64,000 bases of DNA from NCBI GenBank assembly GCA_032690845.1, contig CM064432.1:55240071-55304070 (forward strand). The letters run 5' to 3'. This DNA is from Eleusine coracana subsp. coracana. Taxonomy: Eukaryota; Streptophyta; Magnoliopsida; Poales; Poaceae. Position numbers and translations under genes: made by a program. Of the stretch, positions 11,148-22,172 are shown in pieces (position 1 is the stretch's first letter; the number at the start of each line of letters is the position of its first letter). The notes beneath the pieces are model-generated. The model was given only the letters and a program-made list of their open reading frames with translations, ran no database searches and was not told where the DNA came from.

Positions 11148-13713
11148 ATGGCCCCAAAGCGCACCCGTCAAAGTGCTAAGGCTCAATCCAAGAAGCAATC
11201 TTCTACTGGAAAGGGCGAGAAAGAAGAAACAATCTTTGACATCCCTGCCGGTATCAAGGAGTTCCCCACATCGGCCATAGATTCAGAGAAAATCAACAGA
11301 TTGGTGATTGATGGCGTGCTACAAGATCAACAGACCGGAGGATGGATCGAAGCCATAGGTCTGAGATTTCCTCAACCTCCCATCGACCAAATCACAGTTT
11401 TCTCCTCCTTTTTCTATTGTGGATTTGGGATCCCTTGTTGCGACATCTTTAGGGGTCTTCTCTTGTTCTATGGCATCAATCTTGTCAATCTAAACCCTAA
11501 TTCCATCCTGCATATCGCCATTTTTATTCACTTGTGTGAAGTGTTCTTGGGTATCCATCCCAATTTCGATACCTTCAAAGAACTGTTTGTGTTGAAATCA
11601 AAGAACAGTAATGTCATAGGAGGTGCTGGATTCCAATTAAGGAATAAATCCAAGTATATTGATGTGCCACTTCCATCAACCAACAAGGGGTGGCACACGG
11701 ACTGGTTTTACCATGGTAACCATGCTCCATCTTTGTTACAAAACTACAGCCGAAGCCCCCAAGCCACGACCCGAGTGGTCTGCAAAGGCTTATCCAAACA
11801 AGAAGTCGTAGGTTGATGCTATATTAGAGCATGTTGCCTATCTCAAGTCTAAAGGATATACCGGCGTACATTTTGCCGCAAGCTTCATATATCGCCGCGT
11901 GCAGCCTATCAAGAAACGCTATGTTCCAGGATGGAAATTCCAATTAGGTTCAAACCCCACAATGGAAGTGCCAGAAGTATTGTCAGACAGGGAGTTGACC
12001 TTGCGGCTGGAGAACATATTTTCTTTACTTCTTGGTTGGACTCCAGGGAGTGCGAAAACTGGACATCATTCCCAGACTGACAGGAGTTCGGTAAGTTATC
12101 CACTTATCTGCTTAAAAAATCAATACTGCTTTCCTTATGTTAAGTAACGAATAATTAATCACATATATCGCAGAACCTCGACATATATGTGTCCAATCCA
12201 CCACTGCCACCGATGCCGCAAAAGAAATCTCCCACTCAACCATCATCATCTAAGCGTCGCAAGTCACACATTGAAGACTCTGATGAAGAAGAATCGCTAG
12301 CTGGAAGAATAGCTAGACTGCAAGGAGAAAAGAAGAAGACTGCAGATAAGACCTCCACCACTCGGCAGTCAATGAATGCAAGCGAAAAAGAGCAAGCTCG
12401 TCCGAGTGAATCAAGCAAGACCAACCCCGGTAAGGAGGCATCTGACACAACAAGGCCAACTTGTCCCCCGCCTAAGGTGTGAGGCTTAAAATTTAAGCGC
12501 CACGCAAGGTAAACAAAATGATGTAACTTGATGCGCAGCTTTCCAGTGAACAATTGTGTAATCTCTGTTATCTTGATAGGTCAACCGGGGGAATGTCATT
12601 TAAAGAAGTCCTGGCGCAAAGTTCAGTTCCTGAGAAAGATCAAGATGCGCCGTCTGTCAGGACATCCAGAGATGATGTCCTAAGCCACTTGGCCGAGAAA
12701 CCGAGTGATTTAAAGAATGCACCCAAATCCACTCGGCCAGAAGCTAGCCAGGCTGAGTCACCTAATGTCCCGGATCTGAATATGCCTAAGATGGCAGCAG
12801 CTGCTAATACTCCTGCCTCCGCCGAACCCGAAGAACCATCACTGGTATTTGAAATGATGCCGGAACCAACATATGAGTATCCAATCGGTCCGGAAAATGA
12901 CACGCCTACTCCCATTCACCGAGTGGTAAAAGAAGGTGCTCCGGAAGAGCCCATGCCGACCAGGTTAGTATATCATAGTGGCCCATTCGCCATTGCCGGA
13001 TTTGATGAGTCGGCAGAACAAGCGGAGTTAAAAAATTTTGAAGAATATACTGAGAAAGCCTACCATTCCTTCCAGGTATTCCTCCCATCTTGTAAAAGTA
13101 ATGTCCCTAATAATAATCACCAAACCTGGTTGTGAAGTTTCAACCATCTAACTTGCCCTCGTTGCAGGCTCTGAAAACCCGTATGGCCAACAAGGGTAAG
13201 CTTCTGCAACTTGCCGAGAGGCATTGTGCAAAAGCCTTTAGATTTAGAAGATCAGCTTGCCAAAGAGAGACTGGAAGTCGGGCGCTTGTCAGTCGATCTG
13301 AAAGCCCGTTCATCTCAAGTTGATGAACTTCAGTTTAAGCTGCAAGGTACGAGAACCATGAACCTTACTCCTCACATGCTATCTCTGGAACACCAGTATC
13401 TAACCTCTTCCATACAGAGGTATCGTGAACGTTGGAACTAAAGCAAAATGAAAATGCCCAGTCGGCCACACAAATTGCAAGTCTGGAAGGACGTATAAAA
13501 GAATTGGAGTCGTCTGCCCACGCTACTGAAGCTTTGAAAACTGAGAATCAGGGATTAAAAAGGCAGCTCCAGGACTCGGAAGAGATCAAGAATAATTTTG
13601 AAAAGCTGAAAGATGACTTCAAGACAATACAAGAATCCCAAAATTCTTGGAAGAAGAGGGCTGAAGGTCAAAACCAATATACCTATGCATACGAAAATAT
13701 TTCTACAAACTAA
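11148..13713 (+). pseudogene. Antisense gene of gypsy element, copy 2 (putative gypsy-type transposon protein with coiled coil)
   Basis: The start is set at ATG 11148 (MAPKRTRQS, a basic N-terminus), downstream of the TATA box. An upstream in-frame ATG at 11010 would lie in the leader. The domain at 11250-11700 contains FGIPCCDIFRGLLLFYGI and NLNPNSILHIAIFIHLCEVF, clearly homologous to copy 1. A frameshift near 11750 moves the frame to HVAYLKSKGYTG and RRVQPIKKRYVPGW. The next segments look like separate exons: acidic/Ser-rich 12189-12482, Pro/Glu-rich 12554-13135, and coiled coil 13211-13713 (IASLEGRIKELESSAH). AG-type acceptor sequences precede several segments. It runs opposite to the LTR at 9700-10145. 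The function is unknown. Confidence 0.7.
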
Positions 13714-13837
13714 AATGTTTGTAACTGACAGATGCTGAAGGAACCATAAAAAACCAAAGGGAGAGAAACACAACGCTGGAAACCGAACTATCCAAGGCTG
13801 AAAGGATCTTCAAAAAGGTTGTGGATGATCCAAGCCA

Positions 13838-14270
13838 ATGGCTGAGAAGGCTCTCAAATACTTCTCCGCTCCCTTTCCTAGTAACGTGCTCACTGGCTCG
13901 AGATTGTTATTGGAGATGCAAACTTTGAGATCAAGACCAGTCCGATCACGATGGTGCAGGCTAGCCCATTTCATGGGAAAGCCAATAAGGATGCCAGCGC
14001 TCACTTGCAACAGTTCTTGGAGTTGTGCAACACCTTTACCATACAAAGCTGGCTCCGAACGCCATTAGGCTCCGTTTGTTCCTGTTCTCACTGCTAGGCA
14101 AGGTCAAACAATGGTTCTACATCAACAACAAGGTTGCCAACACTTGCAAGAAATGCTCCACTGTGTTCCTCATGAAGTTCTTCCCATTAGGTAAAATGAA
14201 CTCCTTACAAGGATGAATTTCAAGTTTCCAGCAGGCGACTAAAGAAACAACACCAGAAGCATATTAAAGG
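13838..14270 (+). pseudogene. Athila-like gypsy gag relic
   Basis: In shifting frames the DNA encodes MAEKALKYFSAPFPSN, then FEIKTSPITMVQASPFHG, HLQQFLELCNTF and LLGKVKQWFY. These are the conserved N-terminal and retrotransposon gag domain motifs of Athila-like elements. At least two frameshifts and a stop near 14214 disrupt it. No zinc knuckle or pol follows, so it is an isolated fragment. Confidence 0.6.
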
Positions 14271-16280
14271 GTTCAAGAGTATCATCCATGTCACACCATC
14301 CATCCATAAAATAAAGACTTTGTCTTCATGATTGATCTCTCCCGAAGGCAATCAAGGTTATGGCTATTAAAAAGAAAGATTCCTGCTCCATGAAGAGCTT
14401 GACAAAAAACAACTCTTCCTCCATGAAGAGTTTGAGAGAAAAAGATAGCAAATACTGCCAAATAAAGGGAGAGACAAATAAAAAGAGTCTCCATTCCACC
14501 ATATTCACCACACATGCACATCTTGATCATGCTTGTAGGAAATGCTTTCTCCATGGATCCACTCTTTTGACTCGACGACATATGAAATACGGGTATGCCA
14601 CATTTATCCTTAACCTAAGCTCCACATATCAGCCTTTAGAGGTAGGATTTTTGAGGCATCAAAAGCCTTGGTGAGAAATATATACACTTTTAGTGATCTG
14701 AGTGAATCATTTGAGGAACTTAGATTTATCACAAAAATAATAACCTCCAGGCTAAAGTCGATCAAAGGGAGAAGGTTTAATGGTAGTGTTATGAACAGTT
14801 ATGTCTTCCAACCAACTATGATTTGGAGAAGCTACAATGCCCCACAGGTAATAGAAGGTGAAGTAATCGTGCCAACTTATTCAATCATTTATAGAGTGAC
14901 TTAGTTGTGCAAAGGTTCTGCTTGGAGTATTTGTTGATAGTCGTTAACTAGCAATTTCGACCATCAATATATCTATAAAAGTAGGAAGACTTAGCATTTC
15001 ATACCCGCATGTTAGTTAGGATAATAAGATTCCACTTGATCTAAGAGATTTATGTGCAGGCAGGGATTTGATATAAAAGAAGTGGAGAAGTGGAGCATAA
15101 TCAAGGAAAACACCATTACAACCAATGGGATGATGCCAACTTAATGTGAACAAGGGTTCCTAATCTTCTGAAAGGTTCTGATAATTTTGATTTGGGTAGA
15201 GGTGAAACACAAATCGATCCGTTTTATAAACAACACGTTCAAAACCCCACAATCACAGCACAATATCTCCTCTAGTTATCAACCGTCCCGAGAATGATTG
15301 ACCTTGTCAAGAAGGCTAATACCTGCCTGTGAATCAAGAACACAAGCAAGAATAAATAAGAATGCAACATAATTGCAGATGTATGATTAAACTCATGAAG
15401 TTGGGGTCTCACAAACCAATGAACAGCGACATTGTTTCAGAATTTGTCTAAGCAAAGCCCGAACCCTAATAGAATGGTGACGAATGTTTATAAAGACCAT
15501 AGGGTCGTGCAAGACCCTCTGGACGCGCCCCTAATTGGGCTCAACTGGATACAAGACCGAAGGACAAAAACAAGCGACGCAGCTCCGGGACAAATTATGG
15601 ATCCTCTCTTGTTTTGATGATTCCCGTTGACTTCGGATAAATTTGATATGAAACCAGCCACATCAGAAAATTTCTTCCCCTTAGCTTTCCGTGAATATGT
15701 AGAACATCCAAAACCGAGTACGTATGCGTCCCAGGCGTCCATTTTAGTGTGGACTGGTCCTGGGCCCCAAAATAGATTAAAAGTCAGTTTTGATTGGGCC
15801 ACCACCTTGGCTTCCACGACCTTGCTGGTCCTCCACATCCCAAGTCTTTCTTCCATCATCTTTTGGTCCTCTCCATGGTTCTTTATCATAATATAACCAT
15901 TCTCAACAATGACCTATAATGAAGAACGTAGGAACGAGCTCACCTCTAAATTTAGTCATCGTGCACAAACTCTAGTCATTAGACCTTACAAATCCAGAAT
16001 TGGAGGAGTGTTCCGTGTATCCATAGGAGTGATGTCCTCATCACAACTAGACTTCCCTCGAATTCCATACATGGCTGCACAGGATTCCTCCAGAGAACAT
16101 TGACCTAAAATGCTAGAGGACCCACCTGTCTGCCACCTCGAGGAAGCACAGGGCCAGAGGCCTTACTCCCTGGTCAGATGACCAAGGGCGAGGTCAGCTG
16201 ACCTAGTCCTAAGGCGGTCTGGCCTCCCCTTCCATGTGTAACTATATCAACTCTTTGGAAACGTCAGTGGCCCAAGGTTC
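14271..16280. other. Unassigned degenerate DNA
   Basis: Only short unrecognised ORFs occur (for example 14360-14674 and 14668-14904). The stretch 16165-16205 contains the palindrome GGTCAGCTGACC (16192-16203) and the near-palindrome GGTCAGATGACC (16172-16183), suggesting a remnant of another LTR. No gene is supported. Confidence 0.4.
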
Positions 16281-16884
16281 TGTAAGGTTCATGACCATTG
16301 AGGTCACCCCAAGGTATGAATGTTTTGGTGATGAATGACAAACATGAAATGTGACTAATGTCTACACGAGTGTTGTGCATGTAGAAAACCTTTTCTACAT
16401 AATGATGATCATTGACAGTTGCCTTTGCGGATGATGACAATGACCACAAGCATGGAGCTTGATGAGCATGATGGAGTCCAAGTGTTGATGGAGATGGATC
16501 AAGCCTAAGGACAAGCTATGGAGCAAGTGTTTGGAACACTTGTCTAGTTGTTAGGGCTTTGAGTCCATAGGAGAAACCGGACTACCAAAGGGGTCTAGGT
16601 CATGTCTCTTAGGTCATGATATTCGTTGATGTGCGTGGATGCTCAGTAAAATCACATGCACTAGGTGATAGTGGAGAATCCAAGGAGTAGTTAAAAGAAG
16701 CCATGAAACAAAGTGAAGCAAGGACGAGGAATTTGAACTTCTAGATAGAATGACCGGACAGCTGTATGATCATTAGTGATCAAAGAGTGGACTGTGAGGA
16801 ATCTGCATGGATGAGGCTCAAGAAATAGGAGCAGTTTTGGGAGCTCTCTAGAATCATCAAACGCGAAGAGACTGGATGGTCCGG
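16281..16884 (+). repeat. Sirevirus D 5' LTR, left part (interrupted)
   Basis: It starts TGTAAGGTTCATGACC. The same start occurs reversed at the right end of LTR fragment E (47746). The LTR resumes at 28995 after the nested element A and ends at 30213, giving about 1.8 kb in total. It contains CCGGAC/GTCCGG motifs. Confidence 0.75.
16880..16884. other. Target-site duplication of Sirevirus A, left copy (TCCGG)
   Basis: TCCGG at 16880-16884 is repeated exactly at 28990-28994, at both outer edges of element A. Confidence 0.9.
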
Positions 16885-18427
16885 TGTAGGATCGAAGGAC
16901 CCCGGCTAGAGGGGGGGTGAATAGCCGAATTAACAAATTAAAAGCTAACTATCCAACTAATTGCGGAATTCAAAGACAATTGGATAAAAGCAAGCACAAG
17001 ACAACTAAACCTAGGTTTGAACTAAAGTAGGTTGACAATCCTAGGTGACATACATCATGCAACTTCTAGTATGTAAACAACAAAAGAACAACATGACAAG
17101 AGACAAAGGATATTTTCCCGTGGTATCGGTGATTTGCCGATCACCCCTAATCCACGTTGAGGTGGATTCAAGCGTATGATATGCTACTCTCCTCAAGTAT
17201 CCACTTCTCCACCACCAAGAAGTGCTCACAAAGAACAACTTGAGATATAACACAATCAATACCTTGAACCTCTCCAAACCTCGATTCCACTAGGGTTGCT
17301 CTTCACCACTCCGGCGAGGCGAGCACCGCACCTCTCACAAGAGTCCGGGCCTCCTTCACACACTTCTTGAAGGGCTCACGGATTTGACTCCTCCAAGCCG
17401 TCTAGGAGGGGACAACCTCCAAAAGTAACAAGTCGATGACGCTTGCTTGAGGATCCCAAGTGCCACAATGCTCAACTCACTCAAGTTTAGGGCACTCACA
17501 CTCACACACTTGCAATCTTTCCACTAGGACTTTGTGTGAGCGAGGAATAAGCTCCAAAGGGTGTACAATACTTTTCAAATGGCCAACCTCCCCTCTATGC
17601 ACGGCATAGAGGGGCTATAAATAGCCCATTCTTTGAAAACTAGCCGTTACAGCTTTCTGTGCACTGGACGGTCTGACCGTGACTCCACACGGTCGGACCG
17701 TCGTACAACCCAACGGCTAGTTTGACTTTCAAACTTGTTCTAACACGAGCCGGACGGTCAGACCGACATCCCACACGGTCAGACCGTTGGGACACTTTTA
17801 GTTTTCACCCGAGACCAGCTTCTCTGTCGACACCAGACATGTGACGGCGGTCAGACCGTGGCTTGGGACGGTCAGACCGTCGGGCCATCTCCCGAGCCAC
17901 CAGAGAACTCAATCCTCTGGCCGTCTCTGGGGAGCACCCACGGTCAGACCGTGGATCCCAACGGTCAGACCGTCGGGCCACCACCCGAGCCACCCGAGGA
18001 CCAACTTCTCTGGCCATCTCTGGGAGGCACCTACGGTCAGACCGTGGATCCCCACGGTCAGACCGCCAGGAGCGTTCTGCCAGCTCTCCTTTCTATATCC
18101 CTTAGCTGTCTCTCAACGAACCACTCACAACGATAGGCTTTGAGCTTTTTTGGCAACCATGGATACTCAAGGTCATCTCATCGAGCCCTCTTGATAGTAC
18201 GGCATTTAACCTATAATCTGGTCACTCAACTCTAATCTCCTTGTGACCGGCAAAACAGAAAAACCCTATCAAGATACCTTTGCCTTGAGCCATCCATATG
18301 TATATCACTTCGTCCATCATTCCATTCCTTATTATGACTACAACCACAATTATCTCAACAATGTAGTTAGTCAAAAATAAGGGTCGTCATTAATTACCAA
18401 AACACTAAAGCGGGCCTAGATGCTTCA
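16885..18427 (-). repeat. 3' LTR of Sirevirus A (1543 bp)
   Basis: On the minus strand it begins TGAAGCATCTAGGCCC at 18427 and ends CGATCCTACA at 16885. It pairs with 27448-28989. It carries ten copies of the 13-mer ACGGTC(A/T/G)GACCGT between 17668 and 18066. A TATA-like stretch (CTATTTATAGCC on the minus strand) lies near 17617-17628, downstream of the palindromes in transcriptional order. Confidence 0.95.
17668..18066. repeat. Cluster of ten CGGTCNGACCG quasi-palindromes in LTR
   Basis: Ten copies (starting near 17668, 17689, 17754, 17777, 17848, 17868, 17939, 17959, 18033, 18053) of two 6-bp inverted arms around one unpaired base. Several come in pairs about 20 bp apart. Known Sirevirus LTRs carry palindromes in their cis region, and this is the version of family A. 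Confidence 0.85.
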
Positions 18428-18443
18428 ATCTCCCCCTTTTTGG
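18428..18443 (-). other. Polypurine tract of Sirevirus A
   Basis: The minus strand reads CCAAAAAGGGGGAGAT directly before the 3' LTR start TGAAGC. Further AAAGGGGGAGA-like tracts lie inside the element near 19056-19066. Confidence 0.85.
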
Positions 18444-19322
18444 TAATTGATGACAACATAAGAAGTGATATAAAGCTGATAAAGACAATAAAGAAAAACT
18501 CTAAGGTGAGTCACAAGATAATGATCACATGCTATAGAATTTTCAATACACGTACATGTGAAAAAGTTAATGAACTCACCAAATGGTAAAACTCCCCCAA
18601 AATTGGTGCATTGATCAAGATATATCAAACATGGCAATGCATATTTTCAAAAGAACAAATTGGTAGAGTTTACCTTGTACCATTGGATGCGAGGAGGCAA
18701 AGAATAACCAATATATAGCAATATTGAACATTACAAGTAAGAACACCCTCATCATCCACACATTTGAACCATTAAGATGAGATGAGCACAAATAAAAGAG
18801 CAAATGGTTCAAGGTGCATAAAGAAATTACAATCCAACAAAGTTACATAGTTCAACAAACACAAATAAGTTCAAAAAAGTTCAAATGTGCATGAAAGTAA
18901 GATATGAGATGCACATGCAAATGCAAGATAGATACATCAAGAATCATGGCTTGCATCTTTGTTTCCTTTTCTCCCTCTGACTCTGGCTTGCATCTTTGTT
19001 TCCTTTTCTCCCCCTGACTCTGGCATCTCATCATAGCATCACTTCTTCATGTTCTCCCCCTTTGGCATCAACTGACCAAAAAATGGTCAAGACTTCAATC
19101 ATCTTGAGGAGGAGGTGGAGGGGCATACCATGGTGGCTGAAAAAACTCTGGAGGTGGCACTGGTGCAGGAAAGTAGCTATAAATGTGTGAAGATAGAGCA
19201 TCATAGTTAGACTCTAAACCCTGCATCCTAGTGGTGAGATCATCAATAGAAGTCCTCGCTGCCTCATAGGATGTTCTAGCTGCCTCATATGAAGACCTGG
19301 CTGCCTCATAGGAATTACGAGC
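18444..19322 (-). other. Sirevirus A 3' noncoding region
   Basis: No ORF. It contains additional purine-rich tracts on the minus strand, for example near 19010-19018 and 19053-19065, as described for Sireviruses with multiple polypurine tracts. Confidence 0.6.
18948..19021. repeat. 37-bp tandem duplication next to polypurine tracts
   Basis: Units 18948-18984 and 18985-19021 differ at one base. Each contains TTCCTTTTCTCCC, a polypurine tract on the minus strand. Confidence 0.85.
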
Positions 19323-20603
19323 CTAATTACTTGAGGCTTGTATCTGATCAAACCTCTGCATCACAGGCTGAAAGTACTGATCAAGATAAGGGGTCATCCC
19401 TGCAAAGAATGCCGGAGGCGGAGGAGCAAACTGTGACCAATCCATCTGGGGAGGTGGTGGCATCTGAGGACCCTGTGGTGCCTGAGGAACCTCTGGCTGA
19501 ATATTTTCCTCTTCTTCCTCACCTTCTGCAGCTGGTGGTGCTACGAGTTCATGCTTTACCGAGCTAAAAGGCTGATATCGAGGATGTTTCTTAAAAAGAT
19601 ACCGAGTTGGAAAATTGCTCTTCTGGAGAATTAGAGACATAATATAAGGAGCATAGTAAAGGCTAGTCCTTACTGCCATGCTGTAGCTCTCTATCTCCTT
19701 CATCATCAGGAGGACCACATCAAACACTTGACCTTGCATGATATAGTCAATTATGTTCCAATAGTAGTCCCGAATAGCATCAGAGTTTCCACCTCGAGGA
19801 TAAAAGGTCATCCTCACTATCTTGTTGATCACCTTGGGCATATAGAGAAGACCTCCAACATTGTCCAATTTCCTTATCTGAGGATCATCAACATAGTACT
19901 TGACCCACTCAGGCTCTGTAAGTAGCTCCTGCTCAAGCACATCAATTTGATCATTAGTGACATTATAGTCAATTTCATTCGCCTCAGCAAACTCTGCAAA
20001 TGTGGCAGTGAACCTCCTTGAATTAGTCATCCATGTCAGAGTTTTGCTTGGGAAGTCAACCTCAATGGTGGCATAAAATTGCCGGATAACAGTTTCATTC
20101 CAATCTTGCTTATGTGCCACAAAGGCATGCAATCCCAAAGCTTGAAATTTTGTAGAGAGAGGACTCACAGTTGGAAATTGAGCCAGATATGGCCAATCTG
20201 TGTACTTGTGAGTGAATACTGTTTTGTCAATTAACATACCATAGAAAGCATCATGTTGCACCCGAGTGTGAAACTGAGGTGTGGGTGAGTCTGGATCCTG
20301 AGAATAAGCCACTTCCTGTCTGGCTTTATAGTATTCATGTGATGCCCACTGTTTCTTTTCTCCAGTATACTCTGTGGGGTCAAACAGCAGATCATCTCCT
20401 TGTGCCTCATCCATTTCTACCTCATTGGTGGACTGACCAAACTCAGAAGCATCGGCAGTAGCACTTTGAGAGGGTGAGTAATCATCATCAGAGCGGGGTG
20501 CCCTTCTCTTCTTGCTTGTCCCAGCTTTGAACAGGGACGCCACCACTTTCCTTACTGCGCGACGATTACTGAAAATGATCGAACAATAATCATGTATAAG
20601 CAA
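19323..20603 (-). CDS. Sirevirus A third ORF (env-position protein, 426 aa)
   Basis: This intact ORF lies between pol and the 3' LTR. The N-terminal 70 residues are basic and then acidic. Residues about 90-340 form a globular domain with RQFYATIEVDFPSKTLTWMT and FYPRGGNSDAIRDYYWNIID. The C-terminus is Pro-rich with an acidic EGEEEEEN run. There is no signal peptide or convincing transmembrane segment, so it is env-like by position only. It resembles the family labelled 'putative plant transposon protein' in grasses (recalled). A homologue, broken by two stops, is at 55575-57110. TTTTCAG on the minus strand near 20570 is a possible splice acceptor inside the first codons. If it is used, the start shown here is not the true one. 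The function is unknown. Confidence 0.75.
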   Translation of the reverse strand: MLIHDYCSIIFSNRRAVRKVVASLFKAGTSKKRRAPRSDDDYSPSQSATADASEFGQSTNEVEMDEAQGDDLLFDPTEYTGEKKQWASHEYYKARQEVAYSQDPDSPTPQFHTRVQHDAFYGMLIDKTVFTHKYTDWPYLAQFPTVSPLSTKFQALGLHAFVAHKQDWNETVIRQFYATIEVDFPSKTLTWMTNSRRFTATFAEFAEANEIDYNVTNDQIDVLEQELLTEPEWVKYYVDDPQIRKLDNVGGLLYMPKVINKIVRMTFYPRGGNSDAIRDYYWNIIDYIMQGQVFDVVLLMMKEIESYSMAVRTSLYYAPYIMSLILQKSNFPTRYLFKKHPRYQPFSSVKHELVAPPAAEGEEEEENIQPEVPQAPQGPQMPPPPQMDWSQFAPPPPAFFAGMTPYLDQYFQPVMQRFDQIQASSN

Positions 20604-22172
20604 TCCAACAATTAAGAGTCATAAGCATTTGACTGAACATGTCTCTGTCCTGCCCTGGCGGTCTGACCGTGACTTTGGCAGTCAGACCGTCGGGTGAGGT
20701 TTGGCTGCCACAAAACTGCACATGGAATTTCTAGCCAAATCCTCAACATGTGCCAACAATTCTTCTCATATAAGTTTAAATAAGTACTATGAAGCTTTTC
20801 CATCCATTAATTTCACTAATCCATGGCCATAAGCAAGGATCCCCAAAATGTAACCCTAGCATCAATGTTCATGAGAACTACCAAATCGATCCCTCAAACT
20901 TTGTAAAGATGTTGTGATTAGGGCTAGAAATCACTCTCCAATCATCATACAAGGAATCCATGGCGCAAATAGTCTATCCCTAACAACAGCCCCTTGAGAG
21001 AAAACCAATGAAACCATGGGAGAGAAGGGAAAACGCTGAAATACCGGTCACTCATGATGGAGAAGTCCTTGGAGAGACCGGATCCGTAGAGGGGAGAGGA
21101 GATCTCTTTGGAGGAGTCACTTTCGGGTTTGGAAGAGTTGGAGACGAAGGGGTATGAGGAAATAAGAGAGTCACAAGGGACAGGTGGGTTTTGACTCGGC
21201 CGACGCTGGCGGTCTGACCGTGGGCGGACGGTCTGACCGCTGGGACAAGAAGAAAAAGTCTCCACCTTTCGGTACTCAGATGGCTGTCTGGCGGTCTGAC
21301 CGTGACATATGGCGGTCTGACCGTGAGGGTGCTTTCAGATTGTTGACAGCTGCTTTCAAGTTTCTCATCCAAATCAATTCAAACCTTCTCCAATCATTCC
21401 ATACTTTGTTCAAAACGATAGCTTAATGAATTACATCATATCCAAGATGACTTCAACTCTTCAAGAAATATAACCACGATTCTTGATCATCCATGATATG
21501 AATTATGCATGTATGAATGAAACAAAGATAAAAACAAGCAAAATTGCAATAATTTGCACAAGTGACCAAAAAGATGGAATGAGGATATTTTTGGGAATGT
21601 ATGAGTCACATAAGCATTTTGGAACCAATATATATGAAGATATACGATCCAATATGCTAAACTCACAAGATGCCATATTAGGTTGAAAGGCGACCATAAG
21701 AAGTTTTCAAAACGAATTTCAAATTCAAATTAATCTCAACCGATGGATCATCTCAATGAGTTGACAATACAAAAAAAAATGGTTATGATCACCATCTCTA
21801 CAATTTTTGTAAGAAGCCTCTTCTCAAAAATTGATTCGATAAGAGATTGAGAGAATAGGCGAGAGAAGGCAAAAGAGAATCTTCAAGAGAGCCAAAGAAA
21901 AGTGATGATAGCATCAAAACAAGCAACAAGATCCCTTCTTCAATCAATCGAGCCCTAAATAACCAAAAATTGTCCTTTTGACCAACATGAGCAAAATCAA
22001 GACTAGTATGGCATCTTTGTTGATTTGTCCACATTTTGAGGGTAGCAAGACACATGAGTGGTATAGTGCTCCCCCTAAATGTGTGAACTAAATTTCATTG
22101 CAATAACATGGCACATATGGTAAAAAAAAATGCATACGTGAAGAGAGAGACATAAAGCAACTAAGCAAGATG
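20604..22172 (-). other. Sirevirus A pol-ORF3 spacer
   Basis: No supported gene. Six copies of the family palindrome CGGTCTGACCG occur in three groups (20658-20692, 21208-21240, 21290-21325). The rest is AT-rich. Confidence 0.6.

Noticed and set aside
14291..14904. ORFs 14291-14581, 14360-14674 and 14668-14904 as genes
   Set aside because: No recognisable domain, overlapping on both strands, in degenerate DNA after a gag relic.
17668..18066. CRISPR-like array of short repeats with unequal spacers
   Set aside because: Repeats are 13 bp, spacing is irregular, context is a plant retrotransposon LTR, and there are no cas genes.
17805..18143. Overlapping repetitive ORFs on both strands in LTR A (also 28367-28705)
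   Set aside because: They are translations of the GGTCAGACC palindrome cluster in all frames. LTR noncoding sequence.
19323..20603. Host gene on the minus strand
   Set aside because: It lies between pol and 3' LTR of Sirevirus A and has a broken homologue at the same place in Sirevirus C.
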